A DNA stretch of 64,000 bases from Streptomyces sp. NBC_01214 (GTDB taxonomy: Bacteria; Actinomycetota; Actinomycetes; Streptomycetales; Streptomycetaceae): the NCBI RefSeq assembly GCF_026340975.1, contig NZ_JAPEOS010000002.1, forward strand, positions 1,919,001 through 1,983,000, in the 5' to 3' direction. Of the stretch, positions 11,620 through 20,184 are shown piece after piece. Position 1 is the stretch's first letter, and every line of letters starts with the position of its first letter. The notes beneath the pieces were generated by a model. That model was given only the letters and a program-made list of their open reading frames with translations, was not told the DNA's origin and did not search any database. A program made the translations under genes and the position numbers.

Positions 11620-12897
11620 GTGAGCTCGGGAGGTCTGGAGCTGCCCCCTGGTGACAGCAGTCACGAGGGTGGTCCGGCGGACGCCCCAGGAGGTGTCCCC
11701 GGCGGGACACCCGCGGGGATCCCGGCCGGGGCGGTCTCCCTGGCGGGCGGACCGGCGGCGGCCGGGAGCGCGGGGACCGGCGTGGAGCTGGACTGGGGCG
11801 CGGAGGCCTGGAGCGAGGTCCGGACCCGGGCACAGCGGGCCGGCCGTGCGTACATCTGGCTGAACCTCATCGAACAGCGGCTGCGCGCGGTGGTCGGGGC
11901 GGTGCTCCGGCCGATCTACGAACCGGTGCACGGCACGGACGACTGGGTCGTCGCGGCCGCCGGGCCCGCCGGGCAGGAATGGGTGCAGCGGGCCGTGGCC
12001 GTGCGCGAGGTCAGCCGGCGCAAGGGCTACCTGCTCGACTCGGCCGACGACAACGTGCTGAGCTTCCTGACCCTGCCCCAACTGCGGGAGCTGATGGTCC
12101 AACACTGGCCGTGCTTCGAGCCGTACTTCGACGACCGGCGCGAGATCGAGCTGGCCCTGGACGAGCTGGAGGTCACCCGCAACGTCGTCTCCCGCAACCG
12201 GGCGCTGTCCCGACCCGTGCTGGAGCAGGCCGAGCGGGCCTCGGCGCGCCTGCTGGAGGTGCTGGGCGGGGTCTCCGGCAGCCCCTCCGCGGAACGGCTG
12301 CCGATCGACGCCGTCGAGGACCTGGTGGGCGACCGGTACGCCGACGTCATCTCGGTCCACCCCGACCGGGTGCGGCTCCAGCGCCAGCTCCCGGCCGAGG
12401 ACCTCTTCGGGGGCGCACGACGGCTCGACGCCATCGGCATAGGGCTCAACCTGCTGGTCCAGAACTTCTCGGGACGAAGACTCGTCCGGCTCACGGAGGC
12501 CGGGTGCCGGGTGCGGCTGCTGTTCCTGAACCCGGCGAGCAGCGCCGTGAAGCGGCGCGAGCGGGAACTGGGGCTGCGCAAGGGGGAGCTGAGCCGCTCG
12601 GTAGAGATGAACATCCTGCACGTCCGCCGGGTCCGGGCGGGTCTGCGGGACCCCTCCCGCTTCGAGATCCACGTCTTCGACGAGACCCCGCGGTTCACCG
12701 CCTACCTGGTGGAGGGGCAGTCCTCGGGCATCGCGGTGGTCCAGTCCTACCTGCGGCGGGCGCGCGGCATGGAGTCGCCCGTCCTGGTGCTGCGGGGCGG
12801 CGGTCGCGGGGTGCCGAAGGACGCGGAGCACGGACTGTTCACGACGTACCGCGAGGAGTTCGAATCGATGTGGGAGGACTCCCGGCCGGTGTCCTGA
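11620..12897 (+). CDS. SAV2148 family HEPN domain-containing protein
   Basis: About 425 residues. After a Gly/Pro-rich, probably disordered head comes a HEPN-like helical domain (about residues 60-200) and an alpha/beta C-terminal part (IGIGLNLLVQNFSGRRLVRLTEAGCRVRLLF onward, seen at about 12434-12530). I recognise it as the actinobacterial family typified by SAV2148, whose function is not established; HEPN folds often belong to RNases or abortive systems, but no R-x4-6-H site is obvious to me. Start choice is uncertain: the GTG at 11620 has an AGAAGG ahead of it, and a GTG at 11575 is also possible. The upstream spacer (11333-11619) holds no other gene. Confidence 0.8.
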   Translation: MSSGGLELPPGDSSHEGGPADAPGGVPGGTPAGIPAGAVSLAGGPAAAGSAGTGVELDWGAEAWSEVRTRAQRAGRAYIWLNLIEQRLRAVVGAVLRPIYEPVHGTDDWVVAAAGPAGQEWVQRAVAVREVSRRKGYLLDSADDNVLSFLTLPQLRELMVQHWPCFEPYFDDRREIELALDELEVTRNVVSRNRALSRPVLEQAERASARLLEVLGGVSGSPSAERLPIDAVEDLVGDRYADVISVHPDRVRLQRQLPAEDLFGGARRLDAIGIGLNLLVQNFSGRRLVRLTEAGCRVRLLFLNPASSAVKRRERELGLRKGELSRSVEMNILHVRRVRAGLRDPSRFEIHVFDETPRFTAYLVEGQSSGIAVVQSYLRRARGMESPVLVLRGGGRGVPKDAEHGLFTTYREEFESMWEDSRPVS

Positions 12898-12998
12898 CCC
12901 GAGGCCCGACGGCCCCGGCGGCCCCGGCGGCCTGGCTGTCAGTGCCCCGTGGCAGGCTGAAACCCGTTGACCGAAGGTGTACGGGGGAGGGGCACGGG

Positions 12999-13736
12999 GT
13001 GGAGGACTGGCACGGCATGGGGGACTGGCACGGCGGTGTGCTGATCGGATTCGACCTGGAGACGACCGGCACGGAGCCGGAAGAATCACGGATCGTGACG
13101 GCGGCCCTGGTCGAGGTGCGGGCCGGAGCGGTGCGCGAGCGGCGCGGCTGGCTCGCGGACCCGGGGATACCGATCCCGGAGGGGGCCTCGGCGATCCACG
13201 GGATCAGCACGGAGCGCGCGGTCGCCGAGGGGCGCCCGGTGCGGGAGGTCGCGGACGAGGTCGCCGAAGCGCTGGTGGGCCACTGGCGCGCCGGCGCGGT
13301 GGTGGTCGCGTACAACGCGGCCTTCGACCTGACCCTGCTGAGCGCCGAGCTGGCCCGGCACGGGCTGCCCTCGCTGGCCGACCGGCTGGGCGGGGCACCG
13401 ACCGGGCCGGTGGTGGACCCGCTGACCATCGACCGGGCCGTGGACCGCTACCGGCGGGGCAAGCGGACCCTGGAGGCGGTCTGCGGGGTGTACGGGGTCA
13501 CCCTCGACGCCGCGCACGACGCCGGGGCGGACGCGCTGGCCGCGGTCCAGGTGGCCCGCGCGATAGCCGAGCGGCATCCGGAGGTGGCCGCGCTCACCCC
13601 GACCGACCTGCACGCGCGGCAGAGCACCTGGCACGCCCGCTGGGCCCGGGACTTCCAGTCGTACCTGCGCCGCCAGGGCACCCCGGACGCGGTGATCGAC
13701 GGGGCCTGGCCGCTGCGGGGCCTGGTCCCGGCGTAG
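12999..13736 (+). CDS. DEDDh 3'-5' exonuclease family protein
   Basis: A 245-residue protein of the DnaQ/epsilon RNase-T-like fold. The three exonuclease motifs are seen: GFDLETTGTEPEESRIV (Exo I, D-E), AYNAAFDLTLLSAEL (Exo II, N-x2-F-D) and AAHDAGADALAAV (Exo III, H-x4-D). It stands alone and is not fused to a polymerase or BRCT domain, so a general single-strand 3' exonuclease or RNase role is likely. The start is the GTG at 12999-13001, preceded 7 nt earlier by GGGGGAGGGG, a strong ribosome-binding site. Confidence 0.9.
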   Translation: MEDWHGMGDWHGGVLIGFDLETTGTEPEESRIVTAALVEVRAGAVRERRGWLADPGIPIPEGASAIHGISTERAVAEGRPVREVADEVAEALVGHWRAGAVVVAYNAAFDLTLLSAELARHGLPSLADRLGGAPTGPVVDPLTIDRAVDRYRRGKRTLEAVCGVYGVTLDAAHDAGADALAAVQVARAIAERHPEVAALTPTDLHARQSTWHARWARDFQSYLRRQGTPDAVIDGAWPLRGLVPA

Positions 13737-13750
13737 GAGCGCCCCGCCCA

Positions 13751-13788
13751 TCAGGCCGGGCTGGCGGTGCCCGATCGGCACGACACCC
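13751..13788. repeat. Short fragment related to the 41.5-kb inverted-repeat element
   Basis: The 68-bp spacer between convergent genes contains TCAGGCCGGGCT (13751-13762), identical to bases 41475-41486 inside the left end of the 41.5-kb element, and CGGCACGACACC (13777-13788), matching that element's right end with one change. Between them lies a small hairpin GTGCC-CGATC-GGCAC (13767-13781). It looks like a solo or internally deleted copy that may act as a bidirectional terminator. Confidence 0.4.
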
Positions 13789-13804
13789 CCGAGCAGGACA
13801 CCCC

Positions 13805-14668
13805 CTAGAAGGAGTGCCACTGCGATTCCCGGTCGCCGTTCCTGAGGGAGGCGACGCGGCGGCGGAACTCGGCCCGCGCCGCCGGGTTGGCCGGGGCGTG
13901 CTGGGCGACCCAGGCGCAGCTGGCCGTTTCACGGGCGCCGCGCAGGACCGCGCAGCCCTCCCAGTCGCGGACGTCCCACCCGTACGCCGTCACGAAGGCC
14001 TCGTACTCCTCGGCGGGCAGGCCGTACCGGTCGCGGGTGAGCGCCATCACCACCAGGTCGTGCTCGCGCAGATCGGCCGACACGGTCTCCAGATCGACCA
14101 GGGCCGGGCCGTCGGGGCCCACGTGGACGTTGCGGGGCAGGGCGTCGCCGTGGACCGGGCCCGGGGGCAGCCGCGGCGTCAGGGCCGCCAGCTCACCTGC
14201 GTAGGCGTCCCGGCGGGCCCGCAGATAGGCCGCGTCGGCCGGGTCGACGGCGCCCCCCGCCAGCCGCAGCCAGCGCTCGACCCCGTCCAGCAGGTTCCGC
14301 GCGGGCAGGGCGAACGGCGGCTCGGGCAGCGCGTGCACCAGGCGCAGCAGCGCCGCCAGGTCCCCGGGCCCCGCGGGCCGCACCGCGTCCGGGAGCCGGT
14401 GCCACAGGGTCAGCGGGTGCCCGTCCACCAGCCGCGGCTTCGGCTCGGCCGCGCGGACCGCCGGGATCCCGGACGCGGCGAACCAGCCGGACACCGCGAT
14501 TTCCCGCTCGGCCCGTTCCAGCAGCGCAGCCTCCCGGCCCACCTTCACCACCAGGTCGCCGACGGCGAAGACCGCGTTCTCGCCGAGCGCGAGGAGGACC
14601 GCCTCCCCGGGCGCGCCCCCGGTCAGGCCCGCTGCCGCCAGTACGTTCCGCGCCCGTGCCTCGTCCAT
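13805..14668 (-). CDS. Aminoglycoside phosphotransferase (APH) family kinase
   Basis: A 287-residue protein of the APH/ChoK kinase fold. The ATP-site Lys lies in DLVVKVGREAALL, the catalytic Brenner loop is VHGDALPRNVHVG (H-G-D-x4-N) and the metal-binding loop is ALVDLETVS. Such enzymes phosphorylate aminoglycosides, homoserine, choline or unknown small molecules; nothing here points to a substrate. The start is the ATG at 14666-14668 (MDEARARN). The frame stays open far upstream, but that part is antisense to the FUSC gene. The two divergent genes start about 80 bp apart. Confidence 0.85.
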   Translation of the reverse strand: MDEARARNVLAAAGLTGGAPGEAVLLALGENAVFAVGDLVVKVGREAALLERAEREIAVSGWFAASGIPAVRAAEPKPRLVDGHPLTLWHRLPDAVRPAGPGDLAALLRLVHALPEPPFALPARNLLDGVERWLRLAGGAVDPADAAYLRARRDAYAGELAALTPRLPPGPVHGDALPRNVHVGPDGPALVDLETVSADLREHDLVVMALTRDRYGLPAEEYEAFVTAYGWDVRDWEGCAVLRGARETASCAWVAQHAPANPAARAEFRRRVASLRNGDRESQWHSF

Positions 14669-14750
14669 GTCGTCGCTCCAGCCCCTCGATGGATCCGCTG
14701 CCGCCCGCCAGTATGTGGTGGCTTCCGGCAGGTGGCCCGATCCTGGAGTC

Positions 14751-17027
14751 ATGTGCGCCGAACACGACGGACGCGCCGACCGGGGCCCCTCGGTCGTGAC
14801 GCGGCGCGCCCTGCGCACCACCCTCTCCGCGTGCGCCTCGTTCTTCGTCTGCCTGTACGCACTGGACCGGCCGGTGGCCGCCACGTACGCGCTGTTCGCC
14901 GCGGTGTCGATGGCGGCGCTCTCCCACATCCCCGGCACCGGACGCCAGCGGGCGGCCGTCATGGTCCGGGCGACTCCCACGGCCTGGGTGCTGCTGACGC
15001 TCGGCACCTTCCTCGCGATCCGGACCTGGAGCGCCGTCCTCGGCATGCTCCTGATCGGCTTCTTCCTGGCCTTCGTGGCGGCCGCCGGGCCCCGTGCGGC
15101 GGGCGCCGCGCCCGGGCTGCAACTGCTCTACATCCTGCCGTGCTTCCCGCCCTATGCCCCCGACACCCTGGGCGAACGGCTGCTGGGGGCCACCTTCGGA
15201 CTCCTGCTGCTCGTCCTCGCCGAGGTCTTCGTCCTGCCCGAGGAGCCCGGACCCACCTACCGCCGGCTGGCCGCCGGCGTGTGCGACACCGCCGCCCGCT
15301 GCGTTGCCGAGCTGGGCCGCGCCCCGTACACGCTGTCCGCCGCCTCGGCGGAGGCGGCCCGGGCGGCCGGCGAGTCGCTGCGCCCCTTCCGGACCGACGA
15401 GGCGGAGCGCCCCGCCGGGCCGGGCCTGAGGGACCGCGCCCTGTCCCACGCGGGCCTGGCCGCCCGCACGCTCCTCGCCCGCCTCGTGAACCTTCCGCCG
15501 CCACCGCCGCCCCCGGGCCCGGTGCCGATGGCGCAGGAGCCCGAGATGCTGACCGCGGTCGGCCGGGCCGTCAGCGAGAGCGCCGCCCTGCTGGACGGCC
15601 GCGCCGATGCGACCGAAGCGGCCGACGCCCTGCGGCGCCTACGGGAGCAAGCCGCCGCGTCGGCCGCGCGGGAGGCACCCGCGACCGCCGCGCGGGGGCG
15701 GCGCCGGGCGGCGGTGCTGGAGGTGATGGACGCGGCCGTGGCCCTGGCGACGGCGGCCGAGCTGGCGGTGCGGGGCCGGCGCGCGCGGGTGCCCGAAGAC
15801 GTCGATTCGGGCCGGTTCTGGTACGCGGGCCAGCGCGCGCCGCGCCTGTGGTGGCACCGACTGGCGGGACACGCCGGGCCGCGCTCGGTGTACTTCCAGA
15901 ACGCCGTCCGGATCAGCCTCGCGCTGGCGGCCGCCCGCACGATCGCGGGCGTGGACTCGCTGCCCCACGGCTTCTGGGCGATGCTCGCCGTCCTCAGCCT
16001 GACCCGGACCACCGCCGCCCAGACGCGGGCGACCGTACGCGTGGCGATCACGGGCACCCTGCTCGGCGCCGTGGTCACCGGGCTGCTGCTGGCCCTGATC
16101 GGCAGCCACACCACCGTCTACGCCATCGCGCTGCCGTTCGTGATGCTCACCGCGTTCCGGGTGGGGCCGGTCCGGGGCGTGGGCTGGGCCCAGGGCCTGT
16201 TCACCCTCACGGTGGCCTTCGTCTTCGCCCAGCTGGCGCCCGTGACCTGGCAGCTGGCCGAGGTCAGGATCCTGGACGTGATCATCGGCAGCCTGATCGG
16301 GGTCGTGTTCGGGGTGCTCGCCTGGCCGCGCGGGGCGCAGCGGGAGCTGCACCGGGCGGTCGCCCTGCTCCTGGCGACGGAGGCCGACACGGTCGAGCGC
16401 ACCACGGCGGCCGTGGTGGAGGGCGGGCCCGGGAGCGTTCCCGACGACCGGCCGCTCCAGCACGCGCTGACGATGGCGGAGTCCGCGTTCGCGCAGCACC
16501 AGAGCGAGCCCCGGACGACCGAGGACCCCAGGACGGACTGGCACGCGGCCATGATGTCGGGCCACCACGTGCTGTGGGGCTCGCGCCGGCTGTTCGTCCG
16601 CGGAGGTCCGGCGGTGGGGCCGGCGAACAGCGTCCGGCTGGACGGCCGGGCGGCCGGGGTGGCCACGCGGATGCGGGAGGCGGCCGAGCGGGTGGGGGCG
16701 GCGCCGGCGGAGGCCGCGAACCCGCTGGGCGAGCCACCGTCCGGCCGGTCGGCTGCGGACGAGCCGCCGGGGGTCTCCTCGCCGCGGTTCTTCGCCGCGC
16801 TGGCCTGGCTGGACTCGCTGAACGTCGACGTCGACCGCATGACGGGATCGGACCACCCGTCCGGTCCCACGGGTGCGAACGGGGCGTCGGGTCCGAGTGC
16901 GGCCTCGGGTCCGAACGGGGCTTCGGGTCCGAACGCGGCCTCGGGCCCGAACGGGGCCTCGGGTCCGAACGGGGCCTCGGGTGCGGCCGGGTCGGGCGGT
17001 GGGGCCGCGGGTGCCGGGCCGCCCTGA
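14751..17027 (+). CDS. FUSC family membrane protein
   Basis: A 758-residue membrane protein with two clusters of hydrophobic segments (about residues 20-160 and 380-530) separated by long cytosolic helices, the architecture of fusaric acid resistance/YccS-type FUSC proteins. The second half has GFWAMLAVLSLTRTTAAQT, the conserved core of the FUSC-like domain. It is probably an aromatic-acid or lipid exporter, but the substrate is unknown. The C-terminus is odd: a tandem six-residue repeat of the type GPNGAS, encoded by an 18-bp DNA repeat at about 16870-16990, ends the protein. Start: ATG at 14751 (MCAEHDGR), 28 codons inside the longest frame. Confidence 0.85.
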   Translation: MCAEHDGRADRGPSVVTRRALRTTLSACASFFVCLYALDRPVAATYALFAAVSMAALSHIPGTGRQRAAVMVRATPTAWVLLTLGTFLAIRTWSAVLGMLLIGFFLAFVAAAGPRAAGAAPGLQLLYILPCFPPYAPDTLGERLLGATFGLLLLVLAEVFVLPEEPGPTYRRLAAGVCDTAARCVAELGRAPYTLSAASAEAARAAGESLRPFRTDEAERPAGPGLRDRALSHAGLAARTLLARLVNLPPPPPPPGPVPMAQEPEMLTAVGRAVSESAALLDGRADATEAADALRRLREQAAASAAREAPATAARGRRRAAVLEVMDAAVALATAAELAVRGRRARVPEDVDSGRFWYAGQRAPRLWWHRLAGHAGPRSVYFQNAVRISLALAAARTIAGVDSLPHGFWAMLAVLSLTRTTAAQTRATVRVAITGTLLGAVVTGLLLALIGSHTTVYAIALPFVMLTAFRVGPVRGVGWAQGLFTLTVAFVFAQLAPVTWQLAEVRILDVIIGSLIGVVFGVLAWPRGAQRELHRAVALLLATEADTVERTTAAVVEGGPGSVPDDRPLQHALTMAESAFAQHQSEPRTTEDPRTDWHAAMMSGHHVLWGSRRLFVRGGPAVGPANSVRLDGRAAGVATRMREAAERVGAAPAEAANPLGEPPSGRSAADEPPGVSSPRFFAALAWLDSLNVDVDRMTGSDHPSGPTGANGASGPSAASGPNGASGPNAASGPNGASGPNGASGAAGSGGGAAGAGPP

Positions 17028-17047
17028 GCCGCGGCAAACAGGTTGCA

Positions 17048-17064
17048 CGAGACGTATCGTCTCG
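17048..17064. promoter_or_regulatory. Perfect 7-bp dyad, probable TetR-type operator
   Basis: CGAGACG-TAT-CGTCTCG lies 14 bp before the glycosyltransferase start. It sits where the spacer of a promoter would be (TTGCAC at 17043-17048, then TTAAGG about 17 bp further on), and the AAGG at 17068-17071 is the likely ribosome-binding site. A repressor bound here would block transcription. This form is typical of TetR-family operators in Streptomyces. No tetR gene lies next to it. Confidence 0.55.
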
Positions 17065-17078
17065 CTTAAGGTCCGATC

Positions 17079-18305
17079 ATGACCACAGCGAAGCCCGCCC
17101 ACATCGCCATGTTCTCCATCGCCGCCCACGGGCACGTGAACCCGAGCATCGAGGTGATCCGCGAACTCGTGGCGCGGGGCCACCGCGTCAGCTACGCCGT
17201 CCCCGCCTCCTTCGCCGAAAGGGTCGCGGAGACCGGCGCCACGCCCGTCGTCTACACCTCCACCCTCCCGACCGACGACGAGCCGGAGGCCTGGGGCACC
17301 GAGCTCATCGACCACCTGGAGCCGTTCCTGAAGGACGCCGTCCAGGCGCTCCCGCAGCTCGCCGCCGCCTTCGCGGGCGACGAGCCGGACCTCGTGCTCC
17401 ACGACATCACCTCCTACCCGGCGCCCGTGCTCGCCCACCGCTGGGGCGTCCCCGCCGTCTCCCTCTCCCCGAACCTGGTCGCCTGGGACGGATACGAGCA
17501 GGAGGTGGCCGAGCCGATGTTCGCCGAGCTGAAGGCGTCCGAGCGCGGCCGGGCGTACTACGCGGCGTTCGCGGCCTGGCTCACCGAGAACGGCCTCGGC
17601 GACGACGTCGACCGCTTCCAGGGCCGCCCGCGGCGCAGCATCGTCCTCATCCCCCGGGCGCTCCAGCCGCACGCCGATCGCGTCGACGGGTCCGTGTACA
17701 CCTTCGTCGGCGCCTGCCAGGGCGACCGCAGCGCCACCCAGGGCACCTGGCAGCGGCCCCCGGCCGCCGAGGACAAGAAGATCGCGCTCGTCTCCCTCGG
17801 CTCCGCCTTCACCAAGCAGCCGGCCTTCTACCGCGCCTGCATCGAGGCCTTCGCGGACCTTCCCGACTGGTACCTCGTCCTCCAGATCGGCAAGTTCACC
17901 GACGAGGCCGACCTGGGCCCGGTCCCCGCCGGCGTCGAGGTCCACCGCTGGGTCCCCCAGCTGGACGTCCTGCGCCAGGCGGACGCCTTCATCACCCACG
18001 CGGGGGCCGGCGGCAGCCAGGAGGGGCTCGCCACCGCCACCCCGATGGTCGCCGTCCCGCAGGCCGTCGACCAGTTCGCCAATGCCGACATGCTGGTCTC
18101 GCTCGGTGTGGCCCGCCACGTCCCGATGGCGGACGCCGACGCCGCGACCCTGCGCGAGGCGGTCCTCCACCTGGTCGCCGACCCCGAGGTCGCCGCCCGC
18201 GCCGCGGCCGTCCGCGCGCAGATGGCGACCGAAGGCGGCACGCGAGGTGCGGCCGACCTCATCGAGGCCGAATTGTCGGAGGCGGGTCCTAAGGTGCGCC
18301 CATGA
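17079..18305 (+). CDS. mgt: Macrolide-type glycosyltransferase (GT1, MGT family)
   Basis: A 408-residue GT-B enzyme. It has the N-terminal acceptor domain with MFSIAAHGHVNPSIEVI (catalytic His in AHGHVNP) and the C-terminal UDP-sugar site WVPQLDVLRQADAFITHAG followed by GSQEGLATATPMVAVPQAVDQ, the plant-like PSPG motif of OleD/OleI/Mgt proteins. Such enzymes glucosylate macrolides and other aglycones, giving self-resistance or detoxification. The preceding dyad suggests repression until an inducer is present. The stop overlaps the start of the DUF1697 gene by 4 bp (ATGA), so the two are cotranscribed. The true acceptor is unknown. Confidence 0.9.
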   Translation: MTTAKPAHIAMFSIAAHGHVNPSIEVIRELVARGHRVSYAVPASFAERVAETGATPVVYTSTLPTDDEPEAWGTELIDHLEPFLKDAVQALPQLAAAFAGDEPDLVLHDITSYPAPVLAHRWGVPAVSLSPNLVAWDGYEQEVAEPMFAELKASERGRAYYAAFAAWLTENGLGDDVDRFQGRPRRSIVLIPRALQPHADRVDGSVYTFVGACQGDRSATQGTWQRPPAAEDKKIALVSLGSAFTKQPAFYRACIEAFADLPDWYLVLQIGKFTDEADLGPVPAGVEVHRWVPQLDVLRQADAFITHAGAGGSQEGLATATPMVAVPQAVDQFANADMLVSLGVARHVPMADADAATLREAVLHLVADPEVAARAAAVRAQMATEGGTRGAADLIEAELSEAGPKVRP

Positions 18306-18865
18306 CGAAGAAGGCGACGACGAAGAAGTACGCGGCCCTGCTGCGCGGGATCAATGTCGGCGGGAACAAGAAGGTCCCGATGGCGGAGTTGCGCGCGCTG
18401 CTGGAGGGGCTCGGCCACGGCGACGTGGCGACGTACCTGCAGAGCGGCAACGCCGTCTTCAGCAGCGCACAGCAGGACCCGGCGGCCCTCGCCCGGGAGC
18501 TGGAGGCGGCCATCGAGGCCCACTTCGGCTTCCGCGTGGCGTGCCTGGTGCTGGACGGGGCGTACCTGCGCGCCGTCGCCGAGGCCTGTCCGTTCCCGGC
18601 CGCGGAGCTGGAGGGCAAGCAGCTGCACGTCACCTTCTGCTCCGAACAGCCCGGCCCGGAGCGGTTCGCCGCGCTCGACGGGGCGGCGTACCTCCCCGAG
18701 GAGTACCGGATCGGCGAGCGCGTCCTCTACCTCTACGTCCCCGACGGCCTGGGGCGCTCCAAGCTCGCCGAGGCCCTCGCCAAGCCGGCCGTCGTCAAGG
18801 GCATCGACGTGACCACCCGCAACTGGAACACCGTCGCCAAGCTCGTGGAGCTGACCGCGGTCTGA
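18302..18865 (+). CDS. DUF1697 domain-containing protein
   Basis: A 187-residue protein with the full DUF1697 signature: YAALLRGINVGGNKKVPM at the N-terminus, then VATYLQSGNAVFSS, and near the end GIDVTTRNWNTVAKLVEL. The family is widespread and its biochemical role is not known. It is translationally coupled to the glycosyltransferase gene by an ATGA overlap, so any role is probably tied to the same induction. Confidence 0.9.
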   Translation: MTKKATTKKYAALLRGINVGGNKKVPMAELRALLEGLGHGDVATYLQSGNAVFSSAQQDPAALARELEAAIEAHFGFRVACLVLDGAYLRAVAEACPFPAAELEGKQLHVTFCSEQPGPERFAALDGAAYLPEEYRIGERVLYLYVPDGLGRSKLAEALAKPAVVKGIDVTTRNWNTVAKLVELTAV

Positions 18866-19014
18866 CCCCGGGTCCGAGGCCCCCGCAGGATCGCGCGAAC
18901 AGATGTGCGCCCCGGGTCAATACGCCTAGGTCCTTCCCGTCGGCGCGGCAGTTCATCGTGCCCCGACGGCAACCCGGCGGCAACCCGACGGGCCGGATGT
19001 GCCAGGCTCGTGGC

Positions 19015-20016
19015 ATGCGTTACATCATCATCGGCGCGGGCGCGGTCGGCGCCACCATCGGCGGGCGGCTCGCGGAGGCGGGCGGCGAGGTCGTACTCGT
19101 CGCCCGCGGCGCACACGCGCAGGCCCTGCGGGCCGAGGGGCTGCGGCTCACGACGGCCGACGGGACCCGGGTGCACCGGCTGCCCGTGGCCACCGGACCG
19201 GACGAACTGGGTGAACTGCGCCCCGACGACGTGCTGTTGCTGTCCGTGAAGACCCAGGACGCCATCGCCGCGCTCGACGCGTGGGGCGACGCGGAGGTCG
19301 CGGGCGGCGGCACGGCCGCGCAGCGGCTCCCGGTGCTGTGCGCGCAGAACGGGGTGGAGAGCGAGCGGTTGGCGCTACGGCGCTTCGCGCGCGTGTACGG
19401 GGTGTGCGTATGGCTGCCCGCCACCTTCCTGGAGCCGGGCGTGGTCTCGGCGCTGTGCGCGCCGCTGACCGGCGTCCTGCACGTGGGCCGGGCGGCGGGC
19501 GGCACCGACGCCGTATCGCGGGCCGTCGCGGCGGACCTCGGCAAGGCCGGCTTCGGGGCGCCGCAGACCGAGGACGTGATGCGGTGGAAGTACGCGAAGC
19601 TGCTCGGGAACCTGGGCAACGCGATCCAGGCGACGACCGGACCGGAACCGGACCCGGCGAAGGCGGCGCTGCTCCTACGCGCCGTCCGCGAGGGCAAGGC
19701 CGCCTTCGTCGCTGCGGGCATCGCCTACGCCTCGGACGCCGAGCAGGCGCTGGCGCGCGAGGGCAAGGTGGACCAACCGGCAGGGGTGCGGGGCGGCTCG
19801 TCCTGGCAGAGCCTGGCGCGGGGCACGGGATCGGTGGAGGCGGACTACCTCAACGGGGAGATCTCCCTGCTGGGCCGGCTGCACGGGGTGCCGACCCCGG
19901 TCAACGACGTCCTGCGGCACGCGGCGAACATCTTCGCCCGGGAGGGCCTGCCGCCGGGCGCGATGTCCGTGGAGGACCTGACCGCACTCGCCGACGAGGC
20001 GGCGGCCCGCGCCTAA
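19015..20016 (+). CDS. Ketopantoate reductase (PanE/ApbA) family protein
   Basis: A 333-residue NADPH-dependent 2-dehydropantoate 2-reductase-like protein. The N-terminal Rossmann motif is YIIIGAGAVGATIGGRLAEAG. The C-terminal helical domain includes MRWKYAKLLGNLGNAIQAT with the catalytic Lys, then the substrate loop GGSSWQSLARGTGSVEADYLNGEI. In pantothenate synthesis PanE reduces ketopantoate, but several paralogs of unknown substrate exist in Streptomyces, so I do not name it panE. The TAA stop at 20014-20016 reaches two bases into the terminal inverted repeat of the next element. Confidence 0.85.
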   Translation: MRYIIIGAGAVGATIGGRLAEAGGEVVLVARGAHAQALRAEGLRLTTADGTRVHRLPVATGPDELGELRPDDVLLLSVKTQDAIAALDAWGDAEVAGGGTAAQRLPVLCAQNGVESERLALRRFARVYGVCVWLPATFLEPGVVSALCAPLTGVLHVGRAAGGTDAVSRAVAADLGKAGFGAPQTEDVMRWKYAKLLGNLGNAIQATTGPEPDPAKAALLLRAVREGKAAFVAAGIAYASDAEQALAREGKVDQPAGVRGGSSWQSLARGTGSVEADYLNGEISLLGRLHGVPTPVNDVLRHAANIFAREGLPPGAMSVEDLTALADEAAARA

Positions 20017-20170
20017 AGGTTGTTTCACAACGGGGTCGGGTCCTGGGCGATGGGCTAGCGCGAGCTCGACTCGGGAGGCTTTGGCCATGTTTCCGGCCGG
20101 CAAGCGCCGAGACCAAACCGGCGCATAGCGGACCCGGTGCAGAGCCGGTCAGCCTCGTGAAACAACCTTT
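20015..20170. mobile_element. 156-bp element with perfect 14-bp terminal inverted repeats
   Basis: AAAGGTTGTTTCAC (20015-20028) is repeated exactly inverted as GTGAAACAACCTTT (20157-20170). The interior has no open frame of note. The size, terminal repeats and position at the very end of a gene suggest a non-autonomous mobile element (MITE) or an excised insertion-sequence relic. Flanks on both sides show a CGCC-like tetramer, but a clear target duplication is not visible. No transposase is present, so the family is unknown. Confidence 0.5.
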
Positions 20171-20184
20171 GGGCGGGCCCCGTC

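Noticed and set aside
12977..18292. A 1771-codon plus-strand open frame spanning several genes
   Set aside because: It overlaps the exonuclease, the antisense APH gene, FUSC and the glycosyltransferase in the wrong frame and has Arg/Gly/Pro-rich composition typical of high-GC shadow frames.
20015..20170. Calling this locus a functional parS site
   Set aside because: The two half sites are about 128 bp apart; ParB needs the contiguous 14-bp palindrome. Kept only as a resemblance.
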